Assembly (NCBI RefSeq): GCF_001425005.1
Contig: NZ_LMDB01000022.1
Coordinates: 461,179-525,178 of the forward strand
Source: Duganella sp. Root336D2
GTDB taxonomy: Bacteria; Pseudomonadota; Gammaproteobacteria; Burkholderiales; Burkholderiaceae_D
Reading direction: 5' to 3'
Length of the DNA stretch: 64,000 nt
The position numbers were made by a program, and so were the translations under genes. Of the stretch, positions 1 through 7,350 are shown in pieces. Position 1 is the first letter of the stretch. Each line of letters starts with the position of its first letter. The notes below the pieces were generated by a model. It was not told the DNA's origin, did no database searches, and saw only the letters and a program-made list of their open reading frames with translations.

Positions 1-1
1 G

Positions 2-853
2 GTCTCGACCATGTTTTTCATCGGTGTGGTGATGCGCGGCTATAAGCCGGGCGTGAAGAACGACCACGCGCCCGTGTTTGAGGGCGGGCAGGGGCAGGGC
101 AAGTCCACGGCCTTGAAGGTACTGGGCGGCGACTGGTTCGCCGACACGCCTTTCAGGATGGGCGAGAAGGACGGTTATCTGTCGATTCAGGGCGTGCTGC
201 TGTATGAGGTGGCGGAACTTGAGCAGTTCAATCGCTCCGAAGTCACGGCCATCAAGGCGTTCATGTCCAGCACAGTGGATCGCTTCCGGGAGCCGTATGG
301 GCGCCGCATGAAGAACGTGTTGCGTCGATGCGCCTTTGCGGCGACCACCAACGAAGACGCGTACTTCAAGGACTCCACCGGCAACCGGCGGTTCTGGCCG
401 GTGAACACCGGGAAGATTGATATCGAGGCGCTCAAGGCGGATCGGGATCAGCTTTTCGGCGAGGCCATTGCCATGATGCGCTCTGGTGTTCAGTGGTGGC
501 CAACACCCGACCAGCAACGACGCCTGATCGATCCGGTGCAGGACGACAGGGAGATTCCTGATCCGTGGCGTGGTCGCCTCTACGAATACGTGGAAGGAAA
601 GGACTCCGATGGTAAGCCGACGCTCTCGGGCAAGCTCAAGCGCGTTACAGCGCGAGAGCTGCTCACGAAGGCGCTGCACTTCGAAATGTCCAAGCTTGGG
701 CCGGCCAGGGCCGAGATGATGCGCGTGGGCGCCATCATGCGCAAGTTCGGTTGGCTAAAGAAACGCGAGCCGAGCGGCGCGCGCGAGTGGTATTACGAAC
801 GCCCCGAGGCGGAAGCGGAGCAAGGGGTAGGCAGCCATGGAGGTGCGCAATGA
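2..853 (+). CDS. VapE/VirE-family phage primase-helicase-like ATPase, 5'-truncated by the window edge
   Basis: The reading frame is open to the window edge, so this is the C-terminal part only and the real start is outside. A P-loop of the form EGGQGQGKST is followed by an LLYEVAELEQ Walker-B-like strand. Next come the ATTNEDAYFKDSTGNRRFWPV and WWPTPDQQ blocks typical of the VapE (virulence-associated E, PF05272) fold. In phages and satellites these proteins act in replication, usually with a primase domain further N-terminal that cannot be seen here. It is the most upstream rightward gene of the prophage in view and its stop codon overlaps a possible start at 850. Confidence 0.85.
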   Translation, partial: VSTMFFIGVVMRGYKPGVKNDHAPVFEGGQGQGKSTALKVLGGDWFADTPFRMGEKDGYLSIQGVLLYEVAELEQFNRSEVTAIKAFMSSTVDRFREPYGRRMKNVLRRCAFAATTNEDAYFKDSTGNRRFWPVNTGKIDIEALKADRDQLFGEAIAMMRSGVQWWPTPDQQRRLIDPVQDDREIPDPWRGRLYEYVEGKDSDGKPTLSGKLKRVTARELLTKALHFEMSKLGPARAEMMRVGAIMRKFGWLKKREPSGAREWYYERPEAEAEQGVGSHGGAQ

Positions 854-1251
854 GCGCGCTCGTGGCTATTCAGAAGCGCGGCGTTGTGCCGGCGTCTCAC
901 CAGGGATCGTGGGCGGTACAACCGCGTGCGGAAAAGGTGACGTCGTTGGTGAACGGCATCGGTGCTTCCGTCCATTGTGGACAATCCGTCCAACCTGCGA
1001 ATTTCGAGGTTAGACGGCTGGAACCCGCATGGATACGGGCTTCGTCTAACCGTCCAACCTCGCCAACCGACACGCGCACGCATGTGCGCGCCACGCGTAT
1101 ACGTGCGCGACGAGTGGGCAAGGTGGAAATCCGCATTGGCAAACATCGAAAACAAGTTAGACGGGTTAGGAGGTTAGACAGACCTAGCATTCATGCGGGT
1201 TTCAGCCGTCTAACCTTATGGACCAACCTTTTTAAGGTTAGACGGAATTGA
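850..1251 (+). CDS. Possible small hypothetical protein overlapping the VapE stop
   Basis: An ATGA overlap with the end of the VapE gene (ATG 850, TGA 851 to 853) would allow translational coupling, and the frame stays open for 133 codons. Against it, the second half is very Arg-rich, resembles no family I know and is made largely from the DNA repeats at 986 to 1245. Either a short real gene lies at its beginning, or the whole stretch is non-coding repeat DNA. Confidence 0.3.
   Translation: MSALVAIQKRGVVPASHQGSWAVQPRAEKVTSLVNGIGASVHCGQSVQPANFEVRRLEPAWIRASSNRPTSPTDTRTHVRATRIRARRVGKVEIRIGKHRKQVRRVRRLDRPSIHAGFSRLTLWTNLFKVRRN
986..1245. repeat. Cluster of inverted GGTTAGACGG repeats downstream of the replication gene
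   Basis: Repeated copies of GGTTAGACGG or its complement fill this patch. A perfect 13-bp hairpin pairs 1206 to 1218 with 1233 to 1245 across a 14-nt loop. A near-perfect 11-bp pair joins 986 to 996 and 1007 to 1017. A longer inverted pair, 1007 to 1034 against 1189 to 1216, matches at 26 of 28 positions. Further partial copies sit at 1043 to 1059 and 1156 to 1180. The place, just after a replication ATPase, would suit a phage origin, iteron-type binding sites or a folded mRNA leader; the sequence alone does not decide. Confidence 0.8.
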
Positions 1252-1318
1252 AGGAACGGCGGCAATATTTGGTGGGCTGGCGGTGGGCGAAAAGCGGGCA
1301 AAGAGCGAAAGGTATCGA

Positions 1319-1783
1319 ATGGGCATAGAGATTGAAGTGAATGGCGTGGTGTACATGGAGGAAGCAGGTCCGATGACCACGCGCCGTGTGAACGCGAGTG
1401 ACATCGTAGTTCCTGTAGCTGCACGAATTGAGACAAAGGCGTTGGATTACTGCCTGGATGTGTGGATGCGCTGGCAGCGGCGTGACGATACGCGCCTGGG
1501 CTGGCGTGGACGCAGTGCGATGCTCCAAAGCGACTACGACGATGACGTCGAAGGCGATTCGGAAGAACTGTACGAAGACATGGACACGCGGGTGGCAGAG
1601 GCAGTCGAGGCCATGATGGTCAGTCTGCCTCGTCATCTTGACTGGGCGATTCGTCGGCGCTGCAATATCGCGACGGTATGGCGCTTTCCATCACTCGATT
1701 TTACGAACGTGCTGGGCGAAGCCGAAGGCGCGCTGGAGACATTGTTGCGAAAGAATGTTGCAACGCGCGTTTTCTTTGATTAG
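1319..1783 (+). CDS. Phage protein, possible late-gene regulator
   Basis: 154 residues, acidic in the middle and ending in a basic helical stretch (LPRHLDWAIRRRC). I chose ATG 1319 because AAAGG lies six bases upstream; a GTG at 1283 in the same frame would add 12 residues but has no clear ribosome-binding site. The gene sits between the replication region and the terminator that precedes the late operon, which is where lambdoid phages carry antiterminator Q or another late activator. That position is the only reason for the suggested role; I recognise no family in the sequence. Confidence 0.6.
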   Translation: MGIEIEVNGVVYMEEAGPMTTRRVNASDIVVPVAARIETKALDYCLDVWMRWQRRDDTRLGWRGRSAMLQSDYDDDVEGDSEELYEDMDTRVAEAVEAMMVSLPRHLDWAIRRRCNIATVWRFPSLDFTNVLGEAEGALETLLRKNVATRVFFD

Positions 1784-1821
1784 AATTCGCCTCGGGGCAA
1801 GTCACGCCCATACAAAACGAA

Positions 1822-1845
1822 CCTCGCTTATGCGGGGTTTTTTTT
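1822..1845 (+). terminator. Intrinsic terminator ahead of the late operon
   Basis: A six-pair stem (CCTCGC with GCGGGG, one T-G pair) closes a four-base loop and is followed directly by eight T. It separates the putative late regulator from the structural genes, which would suit antitermination control of the late operon. Confidence 0.7.
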
Positions 1846-1859
1846 CGCCCGGAGATTCG

Positions 1860-2459
1860 ATGGCAGTCCAGTTCAATGTGCGTGGCGGTATGGACAAGAT
1901 CATTGCGGACATCCAGGGCAAGAAGTCGGGCGTGGTTGAGAAGGCCATACCACGCGCCCTTAACCGTGTGGGCGCTATGGCTATCACGCAGGCATCGCGT
2001 GAACTGCGCAGTGAGGGGTACAACTTCGGCGCATCGGAGATCAAGGCCGCCATGTACCAGCGCAAGGCATCGCCGTCCAACTTGGTGACGACCATCAAGG
2101 TCCGGCGCAAAACAAAGAGCCTGATGGAGTTCAGTCCCCGCGAGAGCAAGGCCGGCGTGACGGTTCGCATTCATGGCCAGGCCAAGCTGATCAAGGGCGC
2201 ATTCATCGCCCAGCGCCTCAACGGGAGGGCGGGCGTGTTCATTGAAGATAAGGCGGCCGGGAAGATTATCTTGCGCCGGCAGAAGCAGTACAAGCGTGGC
2301 AGCCGTGGTGGCTGGCATAGCCTGCCTGCTCGCAAGCTGTACGGCCCAAGCGTGGGCGGCGTGTACGCGAACGATAAGGTGCAGCAGGTCATGCGCCGGT
2401 TCATCACCGAGAAGTTCGCGGAACGCCTGAAGCACGAGATCAAAAACCTCTCCCGATAA
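1860..2459 (+). CDS. Minor tail protein Z-like (GPZ family)
   Basis: 199 residues. The conserved course of the prophage minor tail protein Z family is visible: an N-terminal region ending in KAIPRALNRVG, a central RESKAGVTVRIHG strand and a C-terminal KLYGPSV, then a helical tail rich in basic residues. GGAG lies upstream of ATG 1860; an upstream extension in the same frame runs through the terminator and is not believable. In lambda, Z belongs to the tail block and acts in tail completion. Here it is the first gene of the late region, ahead of the terminase, an arrangement known from other betaproteobacterial siphophages. Confidence 0.75.
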   Translation: MAVQFNVRGGMDKIIADIQGKKSGVVEKAIPRALNRVGAMAITQASRELRSEGYNFGASEIKAAMYQRKASPSNLVTTIKVRRKTKSLMEFSPRESKAGVTVRIHGQAKLIKGAFIAQRLNGRAGVFIEDKAAGKIILRRQKQYKRGSRGGWHSLPARKLYGPSVGGVYANDKVQQVMRRFITEKFAERLKHEIKNLSR

Positions 2460-2549
2460 ATTTCCCGGGTCCTTCCTGGCGTTGGGAACACGCGGGTGCC
2501 ATGACCCCGAATTCTCTCTAGTTTTGAACAACCCAAGGGGGCTATAGAA

Positions 2550-3062
2550 ATGGCACTGACCCAGACGGAGATCGCATCGCATCTCGACCTTTCGCAAGCA
2601 GAGGTAAGCAAGTTCTTGCATGCAGTCGGCATCGACTGGAAGGAGTCCTCACTTGATCATATCCGAATCCAGTACATCCGCAGACTGCGCGGTAACGCCG
2701 CCGGCCATAAGACCGATGACGGCGCCGACCTGGTGCACGAGCGCGTGTTGACGGAGCGGGTTGACCGGGAGTTGAAGCTGTACACCCTCGCCGAAAAGAA
2801 GAAGTCGCTCGTCAACGTCGAGCAACTTGAGGGCGAGCTGCAGCAAATGGTCGGTGCTTTCAAGGTCGAATTGCTGGGGCGCGATGACAAACTAAAGGCT
2901 GAACTCGATGCCGCGCATGGCATCGACGTTGACGTGGGCCTGCTAAACGAACACACCTATGCTGCCCTCTCTCACCTCGCTCGATACGACGCAGGCGAAC
3001 CGCCTGCTGGTGTCGCGCCTGGCGCAGACGCTGCGGCCGCCGGAACGAATCGGACTGACTGA
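2550..3062 (+). CDS. Terminase small subunit, Nu1-like
   Basis: 170 residues. The N-terminus carries a helix-turn-helix-like stretch (QTEIASHLDLSQAEVSKFL) as in lambda Nu1, which binds cos or pac DNA and recruits the large subunit. A charged helical middle (about 60 to 115) suits oligomerisation. AAGGGGG stands upstream of the ATG. The 3' end overlaps the large-subunit gene by about 100 bases in another frame. Placement directly before a GpA-type large subunit supports the call. Confidence 0.8.
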   Translation: MALTQTEIASHLDLSQAEVSKFLHAVGIDWKESSLDHIRIQYIRRLRGNAAGHKTDDGADLVHERVLTERVDRELKLYTLAEKKKSLVNVEQLEGELQQMVGAFKVELLGRDDKLKAELDAAHGIDVDVGLLNEHTYAALSHLARYDAGEPPAGVAPGADAAAAGTNRTD

Positions 3063-5058
3063 ATGGTCCCGTAAATACCGGCGCTTGTCCGCCAAGGCGT
3101 CCGCAATGCCAGGTCGATACGACCCGGACAAGACGCCATGGATCAAGTTCATGCATCAAGCCCTGGATGACCCACGGGTCAAAAAGCTGGTTGCCATGAA
3201 GTCGGCGCAGATCGCGTGGACGGACGGCGTGCTACTGAACTACATCGGCAAGAAAATCGATGTAGACCCGACGCCGATGATCGTGATGTTCGCCAAGGAG
3301 AAGGCGGCGAAAGAGTTCAACGTGGAGAAGTTCGGCCCGATGGTCGAGGTTACACCGCAGGTTTCGGCGAAGCTGCAGATCACCAAGGAAAGCACCTGGG
3401 ATAACAAGGCTTTCCCCGGCGGCTTTCTCAAGCTGGTTGGTTCGAACTCGCCCAGCTCGGTCAAGTCCACGCCGGCGCCGGTTGTCGCTATTGAAGAGCC
3501 GGACGACTGTAACGACAACGTTCGCGACCAGGGCGACACGATCACCCTGCTGGAGGAGCGGGTTAAAACGTTCGCTCGAAGCAAGGTCATTTTTGGCGGA
3601 ACACCGACCATCGAGGACATTTCGCGCATCAATGCCGCCTACCAGGCCAGCGATAAACGCGTGTTCATGGTCCCGTGCCATGAGTGCGGCGAGGCCCATG
3701 TCCTGGCATGGGAGAACGTCAAGTACACGGAGCAGCCCGATTTGGGCCATGAGGTCTACGGCAAAGTCGATCTGATGTCGGCACGGTACTGCTGCCCGCA
3801 CTGCGGCTGCCTGTGGACCGATGAGCAGAAGCGTCAGAACGTTAAGAATTTGTACCCGGTAGCGACGGCGCCGTTCTACGGCATCGCAGGCTTCTACATC
3901 AACGAGCTGTATTCGTCATTCCCTGGTAGTGCGTTGCATCTCCTGCTGGCCAAGTACCTGACCGCGACGTCACAGCTTGCGAAGGGGGACGACACGAAGA
4001 TGCGGTCGTTCCGCAACAACACCGAGGGCCTTCCCTACGCATACAAGAGCGACTTGCCGAAGGCAGAGGCCTTAGCCGAGCGCGCACTGGACTATGCGGA
4101 GAAGTCGGTGCCGTGGGGCGGCATGGTCCTTACCGCAGGGGTGGACGTGCAACACGACCGCTTGGCAATCGTGATCCGTGCTTGGGGCCGGGACATGGAG
4201 TCATGGCTGGTGTATTGGGGCGAGATCCACGGCCAAACCTTGATTGCCAACGCTGGCGCCTGGACGGACCTGGACCTGTTGCTGGACCAGCAGTTCCGGC
4301 ACGGCAGCGGTAACTTGCTGACGATCCGCGCCGTTTCGGTGGACTCGTCGGACGGTACGACAACCGATGCGGTGTATGCCTATGTGCGGAAACGTCAGCA
4401 TAAGGGATACATGGCCATCAAAGGCGCCTCTGAGCAAAGCGCCATGTCGAAGGAGATCTTCAGCAAACCTCGGGAATCCGTTGACTTGGGCGGTAAGAAG
4501 CACAAGCCTCATCCGTCCGGGGTGACGCCCTACATTGTCGGCACGCAGCGCGCCAAGGACCTGATGATCGAGGGCCGACTGCGACTTGAAGGGAACGGCC
4601 CCGGCCGCATCCACTGGTACAAGACTGTGCGCCCCGACTATTGGGACCAGATCACTAGCGAGATTAAGGCGCCACACAAGAGCATCAAGAACCGCAAGGT
4701 TTGGCAAAAGCGGGCCGGCGTGCGGAACGAGGCGCTGGACTGCGAGGTGTACGCACTACATGCGGCGATGTCGCTGAAGCTGCATTTGATGAAGCCGGCA
4801 AATTGGGATGGCATTGAGCTGCAGTTGCGTCAGCGGCAGATCTTCGCGGACACGTCGCTGGATGCCGAGGAGTTGCCAGCACAGCCCGACGCAAAGGAGG
4901 AGGGTGAGCCGGTCATCGCGGAGGCTTCTGTGCAGACGTCTGTACAGCCATCGGCAACCGTGCCGCCGCCGACGCCACCGCCACCGCCACTAAAACCGCC
5001 CGTAAGGGCCAGAACCCGTAGTCGTGTAAGCAGCGGCTACTCAGCCAAGAACTGGTAA
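2959..5058 (+). CDS. Terminase large subunit, lambda GpA family
   Basis: 699 residues, close to the usual size. The N-terminal block with WSRKYRRLSAKASAMPGRYDPDKTPW is typical of GpA (PF05876). The ATPase region has a degenerate Walker A (MKSAQIAWTD) and an acidic Walker-B-like VVAIEEPDD. Paired cysteines at 240/243 and 279/282 form a probable zinc ribbon. The nuclease half includes the GVDVQHDRLAIVIRAWG strand with its acidic residue. The last 60 residues are Pro/Glu-rich and probably disordered. The enzyme packages DNA into the prohead and cuts it. No clear ribosome-binding site precedes ATG 2959, which lies inside the small-subunit gene, so coupled translation is likely. Confidence 0.95.
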   Translation: MLPSLTSLDTTQANRLLVSRLAQTLRPPERIGLTEWSRKYRRLSAKASAMPGRYDPDKTPWIKFMHQALDDPRVKKLVAMKSAQIAWTDGVLLNYIGKKIDVDPTPMIVMFAKEKAAKEFNVEKFGPMVEVTPQVSAKLQITKESTWDNKAFPGGFLKLVGSNSPSSVKSTPAPVVAIEEPDDCNDNVRDQGDTITLLEERVKTFARSKVIFGGTPTIEDISRINAAYQASDKRVFMVPCHECGEAHVLAWENVKYTEQPDLGHEVYGKVDLMSARYCCPHCGCLWTDEQKRQNVKNLYPVATAPFYGIAGFYINELYSSFPGSALHLLLAKYLTATSQLAKGDDTKMRSFRNNTEGLPYAYKSDLPKAEALAERALDYAEKSVPWGGMVLTAGVDVQHDRLAIVIRAWGRDMESWLVYWGEIHGQTLIANAGAWTDLDLLLDQQFRHGSGNLLTIRAVSVDSSDGTTTDAVYAYVRKRQHKGYMAIKGASEQSAMSKEIFSKPRESVDLGGKKHKPHPSGVTPYIVGTQRAKDLMIEGRLRLEGNGPGRIHWYKTVRPDYWDQITSEIKAPHKSIKNRKVWQKRAGVRNEALDCEVYALHAAMSLKLHLMKPANWDGIELQLRQRQIFADTSLDAEELPAQPDAKEEGEPVIAEASVQTSVQPSATVPPPTPPPPPLKPPVRARTRSRVSSGYSAKNW
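4929..4946. repeat. Imperfect copy of the TGTGCAGACGTCTGCACA palindrome
   Basis: TGTGCAGACGTCTGTACA, one base from a perfect 18-bp palindrome, inside the disordered tail of the terminase gene. It belongs with the sites at 14411, 19600 and 26317. Confidence 0.6.
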
Positions 5059-5064
5059 AGGACT

Positions 5065-5619
5065 ATGAAAATCTTCTCCGTATTGACGGCGGGAGACTCG
5101 GCCAATTGGCTGGAGCCACCGCTGAAACGTCGTGACCATATCGAGCCGCTAATTAGCGCGGCATGGACACTGACGTATGAGCTGCGCGGGCCGTCCAGCC
5201 TGACGCTGGCCGGGGTGCCAGATGGTGACGGTTGGCGCGTCAAAGTCTCTCCGACCGATAGCGCGGCACTGGAGCCTGGTGCATATACAGCAGTCATGCA
5301 GATCGTTCGACCCGATGAGCGTCTGACCGTTGGCCGCACGAACGTGACGGTCATGCCTGATCCGTTGAAGATCACAGCGCCAATTGATGCCCGAAGCATC
5401 GCGGAAAAGGCGCTGGCGGATTGCGAAGCCGCTCTTGCATCCTTTAGCGGGTCAAACGGGAAGATCAAGAGCTACACCATTGGCGGGCGCAGCACCGAGT
5501 TTCAAAGCCTGGCTGACATCATGTCGCTACGCAATTTCTGGAGCAGACAGGTTCGGCTCGCTCGCGCCAAGGCATCCGGCCGAAAGAATCCATCAGCGTT
5601 GATTGCGAGGTTCCCATGA
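5065..5619 (+). CDS. gpW-like head-tail joining protein with an extra N-terminal domain
   Basis: 184 residues. The C-terminal third (about 110 to 180) has the layout of lambda gpW and similar small connectors: a helix starting ARSIAEKALADCEAALASF, a short strand block with YTIGGRSTEFQSL, then a second helix. The first 100 residues look like an all-beta domain of unknown purpose. The gene lies between terminase A and portal B, exactly where lambda has W, and overlaps the portal gene by ATGA. gpW closes the filled head and prepares the tail joint. The W assignment rests on pattern and position, not on a search. Confidence 0.65.
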   Translation: MKIFSVLTAGDSANWLEPPLKRRDHIEPLISAAWTLTYELRGPSSLTLAGVPDGDGWRVKVSPTDSAALEPGAYTAVMQIVRPDERLTVGRTNVTVMPDPLKITAPIDARSIAEKALADCEAALASFSGSNGKIKSYTIGGRSTEFQSLADIMSLRNFWSRQVRLARAKASGRKNPSALIARFP

Positions 5620-7283
5620 CACATTGGTTTAACGAGGCCCGCGTACGGCAACCCGGCTCCGTAGTGCTGCAGGAGTGGAACGCGAAACGTTCGGCGGCGC
5701 GTGCGACGTTGGCAAACGCCAAGGAACGTAAGCGCCAATATGCGGGCGCGGCGATGGGGCGTAGCGCGTCGGATTGGAACGTGCTGAATACCTCTGCGGA
5801 CAGCGAGATCATCACAAGCTTGCGGACGCTGCGCGCCAGGTCGCGCGAGCTTTGCCGTGATAACGAGTACGCCAAGGCAGCAAAGCGGATCATCGTCAAC
5901 AACGTCATCGGGACCGGCGTAGGAATGCAAGCGCAGGTTTCTACTGCCGGCAAGAAGCTTATCGGCCGGATTAATCAGGCCATCGAGGATGAGTACACGG
6001 ACTGGTCCGATAAGGATACTTGCGACCCGGCCGGCAAGCTGCACTTTCCCGATATGGAGCGGCTAATCCTCGGCTCCCTGGTGGAGAACGGCGAAGTCCT
6101 GGTGCGGAAGATCCGCCGTCCCTTCGGCCGTGGGCGCATCCCATATGCCTTGGAGTTGATCGAGGCCGACCGCCTGGTCGATCAGTGGAGTGTCGCTCGG
6201 GCCGGTAACGGCAATCAAATCCGCATGGGCGTCGAGCAGGACGAGTGGGGCCGTCCAGTTGCGTACTGGCTGTACCCGACCCATCCAGGTGATTACCAGT
6301 TCTCGGCGTTCGTGGAAAGCGCTTTGATCCGCGTGCCGGCTGACGACATGTTCCACCTCTTCATACCGGACCGTGTCGGCCAGACGCGCGGCGTGCCGTG
6401 GTTCCACGCGATCATCAAGCGGTTGCGCAACATGGCGGGTTACGAGGAGGCTGAAATTGTCGCCGCCCGAGCGGCCGCATCTATCGTGGGCATTATCCAG
6501 ACGCCTGACGAGCTGGTGCCTGATAGCGAATCGTTCGTGGGCGAAGGCGAGGCGGGCGCGCACCAGGGCCCGACGTTGAGCATGGAGCCGGGAACGTTCC
6601 AGCAATTGGGACCGGGTGAAACGTTCACCGGCTTCAATCCGAGCCGGCCCAACCAAGCTATGGACCCGTTTATGCGTTTCATGCTGCGGGCCTTCGCTAC
6701 CGGTGTTGGCGTCTCGTATGCGAGCGTATCGGCGGACTACTCGCAGTCGAACTACAGTTCGTCGCGCTTGGCTTTGCTGGACGAGCGGGATTGCTGGCGG
6801 GCGCTTCAAGGCTGGTTTATCCGTGCCTTCCGCCAAGAAGTCCACCGCGACTTCATGAACGCCTCCGTGCTGGCCGGTGCGTTGTCGTTCCCCGACTACT
6901 TCTCGAACCAACGCAAGTACTGTGCGGTCCGCTTCAAACCTCGCGGCTGGTCGTGGATCGATCCGACGAAGGAAGTGACAGCATATCGAACGGCGGTCCG
7001 TGCTGGCTTTATGACGGTGTCTGACGTGATTGCACTGACATCCGAACACGCGGATGCGGAGGACGTATTTAACGAACGCGCGGCCGAGCTGGAGATGATG
7101 GCCGAGAAAGGGCTGGTATTCGACACGGACCCCGGCCAGACGGACCAGAAAGGGGCTGCGCAAGGAGCTGGAGCTGATCCAGCTTCCGCCGAGGCTGACC
7201 AGGCAGAGCCGGCTTTGGACGAGGAAGAACCAGATGACGAATCATTAGACGATCAGGAGGAGTCAGCCGAAGCGACGACATAA
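5616..7283 (+). CDS. Phage portal protein, lambda family (gpB-like)
   Basis: 555 residues, the usual length of lambda-type portals (PF05136). Visible marks are the ARSRELCRDNEYAKAAKRIIVNNVIGTGV block near residue 70 to 100, the LELIEADRLVD and GRPVAYWLYPTHPGD blocks, and the SASVSADYSQSNYSS-like region near 375. The portal ring sits at the head vertex and is the DNA channel and packaging motor seat. The C-terminal 60 residues are very acidic. ATGA overlap with the gene before it implies coupling. Confidence 0.95.
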   Translation: MTHWFNEARVRQPGSVVLQEWNAKRSAARATLANAKERKRQYAGAAMGRSASDWNVLNTSADSEIITSLRTLRARSRELCRDNEYAKAAKRIIVNNVIGTGVGMQAQVSTAGKKLIGRINQAIEDEYTDWSDKDTCDPAGKLHFPDMERLILGSLVENGEVLVRKIRRPFGRGRIPYALELIEADRLVDQWSVARAGNGNQIRMGVEQDEWGRPVAYWLYPTHPGDYQFSAFVESALIRVPADDMFHLFIPDRVGQTRGVPWFHAIIKRLRNMAGYEEAEIVAARAAASIVGIIQTPDELVPDSESFVGEGEAGAHQGPTLSMEPGTFQQLGPGETFTGFNPSRPNQAMDPFMRFMLRAFATGVGVSYASVSADYSQSNYSSSRLALLDERDCWRALQGWFIRAFRQEVHRDFMNASVLAGALSFPDYFSNQRKYCAVRFKPRGWSWIDPTKEVTAYRTAVRAGFMTVSDVIALTSEHADAEDVFNERAAELEMMAEKGLVFDTDPGQTDQKGAAQGAGADPASAEADQAEPALDEEEPDDESLDDQEESAEATT

Positions 7284-7305
7284 CCACACCGCAATCTATC
7301 AACCA

Positions 7306-7340
7306 GGCCCGCCGGGAAACCGCGCGGGCCTTTTCTTTTT
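7306..7340 (+). terminator. Intrinsic terminator or attenuator inside the head operon
   Basis: GGCCCGC (7306 to 7312) pairs with GCGGGCC (7324 to 7330) and is followed by TTTTCTTTTT. It stands between portal and capsid genes without a visible new promoter, so late antitermination or partial read-through is implied. Confidence 0.7.
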
Positions 7341-7350
7341 GGAGTCAGCA

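Noticed and set aside
1838..1860. TTTCGCCCGG resembling the cohesive-end sequence of some Burkholderia phages, and the spacer 2460 to 2549 as cos site
   Set aside because: Only eight or so matching bases remembered from other phages, and no nicking or binding-site arrangement can be shown. It may be chance.
2959..3062. A shorter start for the terminase large subunit to avoid the 104-base overlap
   Set aside because: The family-typical N-terminal block starts right after the overlap and no in-frame start with a better site exists before it.
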